A stretch of 64,000 bases of DNA from Sabellastarte sp. h YS-2021 (lineage: Eukaryota; Annelida; Polychaeta; Sabellida; Sabellidae), in assembly GCA_964017235.1 (NCBI GenBank), contig OZ024929.1, positions 112,639,793-112,703,792 on the forward strand, given 5' to 3'. Of this stretch, positions 1 to 13,400 are shown in pieces; within the stretch, counting starts at the first letter, position 1; every line of letters starts with the position of its first letter. The position numbers and the translations under genes are program-made. The notes beneath the pieces are model-generated. The model worked only from the letters and a program-made list of their open reading frames with translations, was not told the DNA's origin and searched no databases.

Positions 1-240
1 GTGGTCGCTAATCTGAAGTTCAGTGCTTTGAACTGATAGGTTTGACCGTGTACATTAAACTGAAGTAGATGTTGAAAATCTTGGTGAGTCGGTACATAGA
101 AGAACGCATCTTTTGTAACCGAATTTCTAATAATTTCTGCTGTCTCCAGTTTAAATGATGCGACAAGCAGGTATTTATTGACATAGTAAACGAACTTCAC
201 TCGTGGGCAATGACCGTTGAAGTCGTAGTTAGAAATCAAT
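1..240 (-). pseudogene. DIRS reverse transcriptase fragment
   Basis: The minus-strand translation contains NKYLLVASFKLETAE, then KDAFFYVPTH and TYQFKALNF. This is the first half of the DIRS-type RT palm, in which DAxFxVP carries the first catalytic Asp. The family usually has FGLATAP after the last motif; here the Gly codon reads Arg, unlike the copy at 19.1 kb. The fragment runs off the window. Confidence 0.65.
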
Positions 241-1732
241 TCAGGACACTGAGATGTATCAGAGGTCGTCATTAGCCGAGTTTCTATACAAGAAATAAAC
301 TGCCATAGAAACCTGGAGTTCTGCAATTCTTGAGTGGATAACTTGCTGTCTTTTGAAGCATTTCCAGCAATATTTCAGCGGTATTTACTGTAGCCATGTT
401 TTCCTGTCTGACGTCATCGCTTTGCATTGTGGGTAGTACAGGCATTGGAGAATTCGATTGGAGAGTAACTCGACAATCCCAACTGAAGATTCGCACAACT
501 CTGGGATGGCAATGAAAAAATATCCCATCACTGCCAGTAACACTGCAAGAAGAGCCTCCATGGTGACTTGCATTAATGTAGCCACGTTCTTCTGTATCCC
601 TCTGACCTGGTAAACTAGGTAGAGTGGTACGACGATCTTTTGTGGTTAGTAGGGGAAAATTACTGGACATAGCTCCTGTCCTGAATATACTGTGCAAAAT
701 ACACTGTAAAAGTTGGAAGCAAGGACTTCAACATATAATATAATAAAACATAAAATCTCATCTAGCCAGTTTGATCTTCGTTGAGTTTGCAGAAGAATTA
801 ACTCAAAAGTCACAGTATTCTTTCCAATGGAGACATGGCCATAGGAAGGTTTTATTATCTAGTAAATAGTTATTGCAATTCTTCAACAGGGCTGAACAGA
901 CAAGCAGTGCACATACTGCCCCAAAGATGTCTGTTGGATCTTCATCCAAATTTACAGCAAAGGAAGGTAATCTGTCCATATTTTCATGTCTTGATAAGCA
1001 GGAAGTCCACTGTACCTGCTGGGAAGCAAAATAATAACTGCAAGGATCAGTGGATATGCTTCTGTAGTCGTTCTTTTGGAGGGAGACCTGTTACTGTACC
1101 AGAGTGGCGCTCCACCCACAGTAAAGAATCTACGACCTCCGTTGCAAAGACAACTGCATTCTTTCTTCTTTGTTTTCGAGCATATGCTAATACTCATGTT
1201 CTGCCATCAATTAAGGGACAATAAAGCAGTTTTCCACTGAAAACTACGGGAGCTCTTCTCTGCATACCTTTCATCGACACGGAGGTAGTTCCAGTCGAAT
1301 AATGGGTGAGTACAGCTGAAGATATACACGTCTTCCACTGAAGACTTTACAGCAACATCTTCTTGCACATCTTATTCTGACCCTTTTCAGGACAAGGGAG
1401 GCAGAATAGTGGTAGTACCAGTCGAATAATGGACAACTACAGGTAGGTGCACGCTTGCACGCTTCAAAACTTCATAGATTTTCATCCGTGAATGGACGAT
1501 AATAAGGAAATGTACGTGTTGCTCCCATATCGACCAAAAATATAATGAAGATCTCTCGACAATCGTCTGTCGACAACGACTACTGCGCAAGCGCGGACAT
1601 GCGCAGACAAAGGGGTCACCTCTTGTGACAAGAATATTCCTTAAAAAATTCTTGTCGGTCGATACGTTTTGCTCCACAAAACCAAACCAAGCACTTGTGA
1701 GGATAAGGTAAGGCTATTTTACGCAATAAAAA
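1..1732 (-). mobile_element. DIRS retrotransposon, 5' part, cut by the window edge
   Basis: This stretch matches 19143-20738 nearly base for base with small indels, so it is a second copy of the DIRS element described there. On the minus strand it begins with the terminal inverted-repeat type TTGTGAGGATAAGGTAAGGC near 1695-1715 and reads toward the reverse transcriptase at positions 1-240. The rest of the element lies left of the window. The part at 835-1230 differs from the other copy by short insertions. Stops in every frame show that the copy is dead. Confidence 0.75.
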
Positions 1733-2836
1733 TAAATTTAACACGTTCTTGTGCTGTAGCTACTGAAGTCCACACTAAAAAGCACCATTCAACAACGCTT
1801 ACTCCAACTATATACAATATTCTAACAGCTACAAACAATCACATGAAAAAAATCTACTGTTACACTGTTATTAGTCTTTACATCCAGTAATGCTATTGTG
1901 AATTCTGGCACTTCACTAAAACAAAAAATAATCACAAAATCCACAATGATTTTATCAGACTCCTCTTTTCAATAATATCTCCCCACACAGACAGACTTGC
2001 CATTCAGATATTTACACATAGGTTTGCAATGAATAATGTGTCCTGTACATTTTTATTTCCGACAGCCTCTGCATGTTAATGCTGGAATGGCACAAGACAT
2101 TAGAAAGTGCATTAGTGTCAGAAAACCTTTGGATTTTACTTATAGTTTTCAACAGCCGATGTTATCAGAACAAACCCTCCATTCACTATCCACTGTGCAC
2201 TGTATTTGACCCATATAGAGGGGTATATAAGGAGCGGGATATATTTTATTTATATACAACAGTGCCTCCGTACCATGGCTAATTAACATCAATAACTTAC
2301 GGTTTATACTAAATCTCAGAAACTACATACACAAATTTCTATCATATATCATAAGTAGGGGTGCGACAGGGTGCCCGGATATCTGAAAACAGTTTGAATT
2401 CTCTGAGAAACCGAGTACAAAGTCGCGAAGCGGGTAACCGAAAAAATATTAAATATACTATGAAACAATGAAAAATATGGGTAAATCTTAGTATTCTGTC
2501 AGATTTCTCTAGCTACTGTTAGTTTTTCACATTATTTTTCTTTATACAGATATTTAACATTATTTTTCACAGGGTTTTGTTTACATCATCCACCATGTTT
2601 GATTCTCTGGTACTTCCACTGGGGGACAACTAAAACATGTTTTCCCGAATTCGGATCGGTTCTTTCGAGATGAATACCCAGGGTCATTTTTCTAACGAAG
2701 TCACAGCCTTAATCATTGGAAAGGTCTTTTTATAGCACTTCTGCTGGCGTTTGTTGCAAGTTTTATAGCACTTCAGCTGGTGTTTTTCTGAATACGTCAT
2801 TCGGGAAGTTTTCCTATTGTATCTCACATATTGTCA
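1733..2836. other. No gene seen; degenerate repeats
   Basis: No reading frame here resembles a protein. The part at about 2160-2285 (sequence around gagcgggatatattttattt) resembles 52740-52860, so it belongs to a dispersed repeat. The part at 2355-2720 starts with a hAT-like TAGGGGTGCGAC, but I could not find a matching right end. Confidence 0.5.
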
Positions 2837-2850
2837 GGAATGGTGTTTGA

Positions 2851-3072
2851 TTTAGAATTATTTTTGTTTTACACTGCGTTCAACAGCCAGGGTCATATTA
2901 CGACAGATAGTTTACGAGTGGAGGAAACCAGTGCATACTAGTTGGCCAAGATTCTGCACTGTAAACCACTGGGCATCAGTAAGTAACTACTGACTTTTCA
3001 ATATGAAGTGGTGGGGCAGAGATTCAAAGGTTGAAGGCAAGCACTCTAACTGCAACACCACTGAGCCCCCTT
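2851..3072 (-). mobile_element. tRNA-headed SINE with conserved 3' domain
   Basis: The element is flanked by a perfect 14-bp duplication, GGAATGGTGTTTGA, at 2837-2850 and 3073-3086. Read on the minus strand it has a tRNA-like head with weak A and B boxes (TCAGTGGTGTTGCAG, TTTGAATCTC). A domain containing TGGTTTCCTCCACTCGTAAA and ATATGACCCTGGCTGTTGAA follows. The same domain is in the SINEs at 22.6, 48.8 and 59.4 kb. From memory it resembles the Nin-DC domain of metazoan SINEs. Confidence 0.8.
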
Positions 3073-3086
3073 GGAATGGTGTTTGA

Positions 3087-4226
3087 ACCCAAGACCAGAG
3101 ACACAAGGAGCAAGTGATCAAATGTCAAACTGGTAAGCCATTTGACCGCTGAACTCTTGAATTACCTGTGCATGATTTACAAGGTAGTCAAATATCTGCT
3201 ATTGGCACAAACAAGGGCTTATTCACATGGTCAGCCATCAAGCAACAAGTAAAACATATCCAGTAAATACAACTCTGCCAACAGTATCGCAAGGAGTTTA
3301 AACAAGTAGTATTAGTTATAAACACACCACATGCACAGACTGCATTGAAGTTAACAACTAATAACATCACTGAGATGAAATATATGTACACGCACAGTTT
3401 GCTGGATTTATATAAAAGTCTTGTATAAAAACCGAGTTGCTCTTTGAAATGTATAAAACTACCCATCTACTCATTAAAATACGAATAAAGCCGTGCCATT
3501 TGTTAAGTGGCCACTTCTTCTATTGTATTCATGAGTGGTTCCTTCTCCTGTTTTCTAAAACCTGCAATAACAAAAGCACAGTATGTAACATGGCTGTGGT
3601 AGTAATTGTTAGTAGTAGTGGTATTTCATTCCTTCTATGTGTAACACAAAATCTAACTGAAATGGTAAAACTTCACATCAGAATTTCATTATTACGTGTC
3701 AGTGTACGTTACTACATGAACCTATCATTATTATATTGTTCTGTCTGTAAAATGTATAACATAAAATATTAATTCTACCTAGAAAGGTTTTAAGAATCCA
3801 AATTGTTTTCCAAGAGTCAATCTACAAATCGAGACAGAAACAGAGATAAAACAAATATGAAAGTTTTAAGTCTTGCTAGTAGCTCTGTGAGGATTTATAA
3901 AAGGCCTAAAGTGCGCATAAATATAATATATATTAATGTGCACTTTGTAAGGATTTTGTAACAGAAATAAAATCCTCCAGCTTGTACTTTGTAGAAAATA
4001 AAAGGATATCCCTCTGGTATAATGGACTTGTACAACAAAAGGACAACAAAAGAGCGATCACATGACTATAAACAAGTGAAGGGGTTTACCTGTAAACTGT
4101 AGCTTACTTGCCTTTTACCTTTGTTGACCATAAATATATTCTTTTTATGACCAGAAATGGGATGGTTCTAGCCTTTACCTATTGGCATTGTAAGTATACT
4201 TATCGAAAGAAAATGGCCATCATCTA
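3087..4226. other. Downstream flank of the MFSD14-like gene
   Basis: This stretch lies 3' of the stop codon of the minus-strand transporter gene and probably holds its 3' UTR. I saw no clear minus-strand AATAAA close to the stop, so the transcript end is not set. No coding frame is convincing. Confidence 0.4.
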
Positions 4227-4496
4227 TTATCCTACCGGAAGTGCAGCCCAACAAAACATATACTCCCTCCTAGACATTATTTCTACACCATAATGAGCCT
4301 TACTTTCTCTATGAAAGATCTCCAGCTCTGTGCTACTGGAAGCTGTGCGTCTTGTGGGGGAGTGACTCATTAACACCCCAGAATTGCCACTGTTGTTACC
4401 TCTTGAACCAGGAGACTCGGGAATAAAGATGGCTACTAGAAGAGCAAGTATGACTAGTACTGCACCAAAGGCAAACGGTGGGCCAGGCATGATCGT
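4227..4496 (-). CDS. MFSD14: MFSD14-like exon 11 (last)
   Basis: The exon starts in phase 0 after a CAG acceptor with TIMPGPPFAFGAVLVILALL, the last membrane segment, then IPESPG and a Ser/Thr-rich cytoplasmic tail of about 60 residues. Only the helix is conserved; the tail after it is unlike vertebrate tails. The stop codon is at 4227-4229. Confidence 0.9.
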   Translation of the reverse strand, partial: TIMPGPPFAFGAVLVILALLVAIFIPESPGSRGNNSGNSGVLMSHSPTRRTASSSTELEIFHRESKAHYGVEIMSRREYMFCWAALPVG

Positions 4497-7400
4497 CTGA
4501 AAAAGTAGATACAACTATATAATGAAATTGTAGAGCATGACGGTCAGAACAGTACAAGTGCACAATGAAGTTTTTAAATGTGAAGGTGATGATTACCACA
4601 CCAAAAATATGGACAAGGCGTAATAGCTCAGTAAAATGGTACAAATGCATACATGTAATAAACAGTGTTGTGACGATGTTTGTAGAAGTTCGATAGTTCG
4701 TTCATTTACTGCCCTGATTTCGAAATTCGGTTCAAACGTCTGAAATTCAGACTTTGTAAAATGTTTAAAAATCACTAAGATCAGACCAAATCCCAACGGA
4801 TCCTATTTTCACCCATCTATAAAACCTGCATTTTAATGAAAATAAGGTGAAATATATTCAAAATAACCATTGATTTTATATTTTAGCATATTTTCAACAA
4901 AGTGACAAGATTTTATGTTAGATTTCTGCATTTTTAATAGTTTTGAAAATGTTGTTTCGATGATCGGACTAGATCGAAGTTCGCTGGCTTGTACAGATTC
5001 CAAACATCAAAACTGACATTCTAAGCGATCTTCACAGCACTTGTAATAAAGCAAAAAACTTAAATTGAATAGCAAAATAACAATACTGTACCAAGGTATG
5101 AGGTGTAGCAGCACATCAATACAATACAAAGTTTAATGTGCCTGCCTGATGAATGCTATGCAGCACTCACAAATGTATCTTTGTGAGGCATACTGTACTT
5201 ACCTCATGAATGTGGTGCAGCAGCTCTTGACTTGGATTTGACAGATTTGCTACTACTGCCGTGTCAGCATCGCCTCCCTGATGCTCACTGAGATCCACAT
5301 GAAATAGGTAGAAAATGAAGCCAAACAAAGCCGGGCCCAAACCATTACACAGGCCACGGATACCAGTCACCACACCCTGAGCCACACCTGTGTGAAGAAT
5401 GGAGTTATACAGGAATACAACTTTTCCTCGTGCCAATCCTGGCCATTTATATCAGTACTTTATTCACCTGGTTGATACTTCATGTTAATTGATTGACAAA
5501 TTAATTAACAGTGGCTTATTTAAGATGCCTCACCGGCCTGTATACACCAACAACAATACCATCCAAACTAATCTAATAATATAGTTGGAACGGGTGTAAC
5601 ATACCTCGTCTATACACACCAAAAATGATGCAAAAACTATTTTTATTTTGAACTAGATTGGGCCAACTCGGCGCCAACATATCCCCAGACAGGTCATCAC
5701 TCAAGCCACAGGTTTTGATCGGGAATTTTTTAAAACATAATTACCCATTATTATATGAACTTCAGCACATCAATCTACTCTGTTTATATCTCCCCAAGGA
5801 AGATGGTGTATCCCCAGACGCCGAATACTAGTGCTGGGAGATCGCCATGATATTACGTGTCGATGTTCGTATCGGAAATTCGTGAACAAACTTCGAACAT
5901 TTCCGATTATGGAGTCAAAAGTGTAAACCAGACAGAAAAATCAAATGTTAAATAACAACAAGCAAAATACACACAAATTATCACAAATATAACAAAAATA
6001 TAACCTAAAAGCCATTCACAGACGTCTCCCTCACTAACAGACCATGCTGGATGTATCTTCACTTGTGATTGGCTCATCTTATGATTACCTTGACAACAGT
6101 GGGAAAACCCTAAAGTGTTTCTATTTACGTTATTTTTATTGCATTCACAGCTACTTTTGACATTTTAAGTGATAAATATTTCAAATTTTTACAAAATATT
6201 ATTCCGGTTAGTGTTTTATTGTGACCAAAAGGCTACAAAGAAATCAGTTTAGCAAATATCGGTTGTACTTAAAGTTTACCGGTCATTGATCGGCAATGAG
6301 CCAGCGAGCGATAATACCGAAGTTTGCAAACATCGTCCCAGCACTACCGAATACATAACTCAAATTATATTTTCAATCTTCCTGCAATGATAACTCTAAA
6401 CCTATTTTCAAAGTATTTAAATGATTGATGATTGAATGTCCATTCTAAAATAATAATCCCAAAAGAGCATATCTGTTTCTATATTTGTTGACAAATAAAA
6501 TATTATTTTTAACTCAACTCATCATATTTTTCAATCTTCCTTCAAAGTATTTAAATGATTGATGATTCAATGTCCATTCTAAAATTCATAATCCCAAAAG
6601 CGCATATCTGTTTCTATATTTGTTCACAAATAAAATATTATTTAAAAAAAAATTATTTATATTATTATTTTATTATATTATTTTTAGAATTTGCAAATTG
6701 TTTTCAGTTATTCATTTCCTCTATACCTATATATGTGGTCCATATATATGCAACCTAAATATGTGACACAATCTCAGTTCTGACTCCCCTTTGTGTTATA
6801 TGTAATGAAGCCCACCACCTCCCACCCCCACCCCTCTCCCCTTCTCCACACCTCTCTCACTATTACACAAGATCTGCAACCCCATTGAGTTCTTTGTTTC
6901 TCATCTGATATCATTAAATACCTTTGTTTATTTAGTGTCACTCAATATAGCTGGAGGTCCCAGAGGTGGGTGGGGGGAATCCGGGTGGGGGATGTGGGTT
7001 GAGCATAAATGGTAAACAAACAATCTATATAAAAGGGGTACTCAAATACAAAAAGAATTGAGAATTTTAAGTATGTGATTATCAACTGAAATGAGTTCAT
7101 AACTGTAGGAGCTGTGCCAAAATTAACTGAGGCAAGTTGAATAAAAGTGGGCTAGTTGAGGGTTAAAAATCCCCTAGTTTTACTACACAAGGATATAATT
7201 TCATTAATATTGGGACTTAAAGCTCACTTAAAGTGTCCATTTTGTCTACTTCAATATGTTTCACCAGTTTCATTTTAAAAAGTGAAAAACTCAGCAAGCA
7301 GAGGTATAACACACAAAAATAAGTTCTTAAAAGACTAAGATAGCCATAACATTATTAATATTCAAAATTTAAATAGACAGGCATTTCCTTTTAAAAATTC

Positions 7401-10400
7401 AAAGATTTCAGCTTTATAACCCACATAGTTTGACAGTTACTGGGCTTTAAAGTGGCATAATATCCATAAATTGGGTTTCTGTGGGCATTTTACAATTATT
7501 AAAGAGACCTTAGCAATTAAACTACAGATCTGAAACTTTTTGGGGGGGACATACATAACAAACAAAAATCATATATAATACAGTTTAAGACTTGTCACAC
7601 TAAGCATTTCCAAATAACAGGGCAAAATACGGAAAAAATGTCAAAAAAGGCACTTGGGTGAGTGTCTATGGCCCTCATACACAGGTTAAATGTCTACTAA
7701 AAACCTTGATTTTCGGCATATGTAAAAAGGACATAATAATGCATTCCCAGATGGGATTTCAGCTCCATCAATCACATAGTTTAACAGTTACAGGGCTTAA
7801 AGGTGGTAAAAAGTCCAAATATTGGGTCATTGTGGGCCTTTTAGAGATCTCGATGTGGCTTTCAAATTAAAGCTTCAGACTTAAAATTTGTTACATACTA
7901 AGATTACACATAGAATATGTATCTAATAAAGTTTGAAACTTCTCAGACTTACCATTTCCAAGTTACAGAGCAAAATATGTGAAAAATGTCTTAAAAGGGT
8001 CACTCAGGTGGGTGTTAAAGGTCCTCATACACAGGTTAAATGTCTACTTGAAGCCTTGATTTTTGGCACATGTAAAAAGAACATAATAATGTATTCCCAG
8101 ATGAGATTTCAGCTCTATCAGTCACATAGTTTAACAGTCACAGGCCTTAAAATTGGCAAAAAGTCCAAATACTGGGTCTTTATGGGGCCTTCTAGAGACC
8201 TAAATGTGGCCTTCAAATTAAAGCTTCAGACTTAAAATTTGTCACATACTAAGATTACACATAGAATATGCATCTAATACAGTTTGAAACTTCTTAGACT
8301 TACCATTTCCAAGTTACAGGGAAAAATATGTGAAAAATGTCTAAAAATGGTCACTCGGGTGGGGATTTATGGTCCTCATACACAGGTTAAATGTCTTCTT
8401 AAAGCCTTAATTTTTGGCACATATAAAAATAACATACTAATATCTTCTCAGATAGGATTTGAGCTCTATCAGTCACATAGTTTGACAGTCACAGGGCTTA
8501 AAAGTAGCAAAAAGTCCAAATATTGGGTCTTTGGGAGCCTTTTAGAGACCTCAATTTGACCTTCAAAATTAAAGCTTCAGACTTAAAATCTGTTACATAC
8601 TAAGATTACACACAGAATATATATCTAATACAGTTTGAAACTTCTCAGACTTACCATTTCCAAGTTACAGGGAAAAAGATATGAAAAATGTCTTATAAGG
8701 GTCACTCGGGTGGGTGTTTATGGTCCTGATACACAGGTTAACTGTCTATTAAAGGCCTAAATGTTGGGGCACATATAAGAAAACACATAGATATATTCCC
8801 AGATGATATTTAACTTAGATGAGAGACATAGTTTGAAAGCTACAGTGCTTGAAAGTGGCAAAAAGTGCATAAATTGGGTCTCTGTGGGCACTTTTGAGAC
8901 CTTAAGTCGACCCCTTTGGGTAAACCTACAGCCCTAAAATTTTCTACAGACAAGGATTACATATCAAAGTTATACCTAGCGCAGTTTGAGACTCATCAGA
9001 ATTATCACTTCCAAATTATAGGGCAAAATATGTGTAAAGTATAGCAAAAAATCCCTAAGTGGGGGTATTTATGGGCCTCAAACACAATTTTCTCCTCAAC
9101 TTAAACTCATGATTTTCGGCACATGTACTAAGAACATATTAATGTGTTGTCAGGTAAAATTTCAGCCAGCTGAGCATCATAGTTTGTGACCTACAGGGCT
9201 CTAAGTGGCCAAAAGTGCAATTTCTGACCTTAAGGTGGCCATAAGTTCTTTTTTACTGGGAGTTTAAGGTCACCTTAAAATAGGGATCTTCCTTTGGGCA
9301 CCCTTAACATGTGTACCAAGTTTGAAAAAAAAATATTAATTTGTTTTTGAGTTATCGCGTCCACAAGGAAATTTCTACGGCGGCGGCGGCGGCGGCGGCG
9401 CGACGGACCTGAATCCAATATATCCCCGACTTTCGTCTGGGGATATAATAATTCTCAAACTTGTCTCCCTGACTGGTAGGTGTCTCATCAGCATATAGTA
9501 AAGACATCCAATTTAAAGTTTGTTCAGATAAAAATTGCCTTGTATCTGAGCAAATGATATTCTATCAGTCTTGTCTTTCAATATACCTTTAGTTTATCCT
9601 GATTTTTATTTCACCAAAGACCTGCCCCAATATGACCTTGGCTGTTAACAGGGAATTAAAACCTCAACTGTGTCTTAACTGATTTGGTTTATAAATTTTT
9701 TTCTGCCTGCATACTCACCCTGGGACTCTTTGGCTGCGTGGTTGGACACAAACGCTGAGATTGCAGGATAGGTGATGCTCCCCATTGCCGCAATACAACC
9801 TCCCAGCCACATGAGCCAGGACTGGGAGCCAAAGCCATAGATAAACAGCTGTATCATCTCAAACACCAGACCTATGATAATGGTGTGTTTAGGCCCCAAG
9901 TATTTCATCAGCAGTGCAAGGATGGCTGTCTGGAATGGAGAAAGTAGGACTTAGTACAGCTGAAGATTGTTAAGACCAAAATGAAGGGACCTAAAAATTA
10001 CTTATATTTAATTTGAACTTCCAGAGTAATATAGAAATTGTCACGGGCAAATATCCTAATAGAATTCTATATTTACTTCTACTTAAAAGAAAATTCTCCT
10101 TTACAGAATACAATAGAGGATGAAATTAGAGTTGAACCATCTGCTTACAATGAAAGACATACAATTCAAAAATGAAAAGTCATTGGCAGCTGTACCAATG
10201 GCATTGTGTGTGTTCTTTCTTGGTTGATAAGATACTGAGCAATCAAGGCTTTGCCTTTGCAAAATGATACATTTCTTTGTTTATGCGCTGTGAAAGATTG
10301 TTGCTCTATGCCAATTGTGCATCAGGTTACATCAGATGCCCAGTGTTGTCACAAAAATGGCAAATGTGCAAAGAGTTTTCAACATTCCAATGGAATGTAA

Positions 10401-13400
10401 GGGAGTTTCCTTTGAAGTAGTCTTTACATACAGTGGCAAATTTCACATTTTCTTGCTCGATTTATATTTAGGTGTTACCCAATAAAACTTTCCCCAAAAA
10501 TATTAGCATTTTTTTTACTTAAAAAAATAGAAAAATTTCCATTGCATCTTCTATAAAAATACAAGATATGCAAATGACAGATATCTCTCTAATTACTCAA
10601 GAAATAAGACTAAACAATAAACATTCAATATTAACTTACCTGTGCCAAAACTGAGAGAACTCCAATTAATGCGATAAATGAGGCCACAAGTTCTTTTGTA
10701 AAACCCATCACCTAAAAAATATCAAACATGGAAGTTTACAGAATATTTATCATCATTTGGACTTAAGGTGTAAATATGCAGAACAATTTACATGTATAAA
10801 GTAGTTATTAGTTTGCTAACAAATCTTAAAATGCCACACATATTTCATATTCATTTACTTTGATGTGTAATAAATTCAACAATCATTTGTATGAAATAAC
10901 AAAACAGTGCTATGTTATTTAACAAATTTTGCACAATGTGTTAATTAAACAATGATAGATCAACTTGAGAGAAATGTAGAAAATTTATGTCATTACCAGT
11001 TTCAAGTAGACAAAGAAACAGGAATATTCGCCAGCCTCTGGGAGGTAAGACAGGAACACTGCAACACACAGCATCAGGATAAGATGGTCTGCTCCTATCT
11101 TACGCAGTGCCTGGAAAATGCACAAAATTGATGCTTTATCACAGAAATAACAAAAGGTAGGCCTTATTATGGACTTAAATATACAAAATGTTGGTTACAA
11201 CAATAGATATTGTATTGGAAAATGATGGGACGGACTTACAGCTGAATGATTGACAGGGGTTGTGAAATCTGCTAATACCAAAAACTTTCATTGTTAATAC
11301 TAGCTAATAATACATATATTTTTGGTATTTAAATCAAGAGCACATTTTATGTTTCTAATATTTGTGACATAAACGAAATGAAGATTTTATTATTTACAAA
11401 ATTTAGTAGACACTGTACAACGTGAACCTCCAAAAATCCACATGACTTAGTTCTAGTTATGACTAACTTTCACTAATAATTATACCTACACAATACAATA
11501 TTTTCTGATGTTGAAACCTTGAATTCCATCTCACTTATATTTTGACTTAGACTGGTTTTTTTCATACAAAATAATCTATATCACAAATACTCAATAAGTT
11601 ATCCAGCTGTAATTTTTAATTTCTTATAGTACTTGATCATCTTACTCCAAAAGGATCAGCTTTTTCCCATGACAGCTGTGAGGCCCAGGAAGCAGGTCTG
11701 TACTTCTCAGGCAGAGACTCGGGTACTGCCACCAAGATAAACAGGATATCCAGGGTTGCCACAGCTGTTGCCAGAGCAATCACCAAGGTGTCACTATACA
11801 AATTCTCCAGGTAAGCTCCAATGGCTGGACTGGTCACCAAGCTAGCCGCAAAGGTGGCTGACACCTTAAAATAGGTCATGTTGGAACCTTCATGCATATA
11901 ATATTTTCTTTTCATTGTGATATATATTATAAATTTGGTATATATTTGAATATTTTATGTCACTTTGGTTAAAGGTACTTTCCTTTGATAGCCATTCAAT
12001 GGAGCCTCTGTAGAATCTAAATCTCATCAAAGACTTTCAGTCTTAACTGACAAAAACCTGTGATTTTACTCTCCACATGACATATGGTACTCCTTATCTA
12101 AACTTTGCCTCATCTAGATCTAGATTTTTGACGCCAGTATATCTGAATATTATCAGTAACTGAAGGAAACCATTTGGTTACAATCTTGTGATATGGTAGA
12201 AGGTAATAGGGAGTACCTTGACGAAATGCCAGCACATCAACATGCCAAATTTCAATTGAATCTGTCAAGCCATTTTTGAGATATTGTCCAGAAATGAAGA
12301 AAAACTTAAATTCAATATAATTGTGTTATTACTGTCAATTTTCTGTTATTACTGTCAATTTTTAGCAGACCCTAATTTTAGTTGGCACAAACTGATGTAT
12401 GTAAATACAGGATTAACTAAATATGATTTCATTCCGGAATTATACCTCTACAAGACACATTGAAGAAGATTTACATACACAGAAAAAAACTCAGAGTAAA
12501 ATATGACAATTTTCATATTCTGTATAAGCTTGATCAATTACTTGTTCATTTGTGTAATATAATGACTTCCTGCACTACTGAAATTTTTCAGGATTTTGTG
12601 TATTCCTGACCTATTCAGTGATTAAGCATATTTACTGATTTCACATACTGAAAACAATTATTAAAGCATTTTCTGCACCATTTTACACATACTAAATTGC
12701 ACTCTTTTGTGATCTGATTTAAATTTATTTTGCAAAATATCTTGCTAATTAAATACTAGTAAAAGTTTAATTAGCTGACCAATAGTCTAGCAAACATTAA
12801 TTTCAATGGTACTTTCAAATCTTATCAAGTAATAATAAATCCTGAGGGTTCCCTTCAAATTGTGAATTACAAATTAGAGCTTAATGAAGCTAGTGTACAG
12901 TATTTTTCATTTACCAGTCCATAAGCAGCACTGCGGTCTTCATCAGAAGTCACATCAGCAACATATGCAAACACAATACTGAAGGTCACACTGAAGATGC
13001 CAGATATTGAAAGAATGGCAAAGTACCACCTGCAAAAAAGGGACAAGAGAGACATTAAAATGAGAGAGCTTTGAATGACGAGCAGAATAGCAGTAACCAA
13101 AGCTTCAGTTTTGTTTTTGAAACAGTATTTCATGGAGATATGTTAGAAATCAATCCTTTTCATTATCTCTCTGAAGTAGAGATATTTATGGCCCTCATGA
13201 GGATAAAAGAAAAATAAAAAGTTGAGGATAAATATAATCCAAATATATGCTTTTCAAATGAATTTTGAAACAAAATGTTTTTGTAATGTTTCTAAAAGTC
13301 AAAAAATGGAGTTTTATGACCCTTTAAATAGCTAAAGTCATGCTTTTACAACAGTAAAAATAACTATTTACATTCTTCCAAAGCAAGCACATATGGAAAT

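Larger units (their letters stand above)
5652..9447 (-). mobile_element. Helentron-like non-autonomous element, copy 1
   Basis: The left end reads ACTAGA. A small stem-loop (TTGGGCC, loop, GGC-G-CCAA) follows, then TATCCCCAGAC near 5685. The right end carries the inverted match GTCTGGGGATA and stops at ...GATATA. The inverted repeats are asymmetric: terminal at the right, internal to the stem-loop at the left. That is the layout known for Helentron (INE-1-like) elements, with the 3' end at the left here. Insertion is between two A bases (T|T on the element strand) without target duplication, as Helentrons do. No Rep/helicase frame is present. Apart from the MITE at 5829-6346 it equals copy 2 at 24853-28124 in length to within 2 bp. 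Confidence 0.75.

Noticed and set aside
2355-2720. Another hAT MITE starting TAGGGGTGCGAC
   Set aside because: No matching inverted end and no 8-bp duplication could be found.
7933-8559. Open frames with similar peptides (HTQVKCLL..., SHSLTVTGLK), also at 26601-27227
   Set aside because: They lie in the ~350-bp tandem units of the Helentron-like element, their similarity follows from the repeat, and they match no protein family I know.
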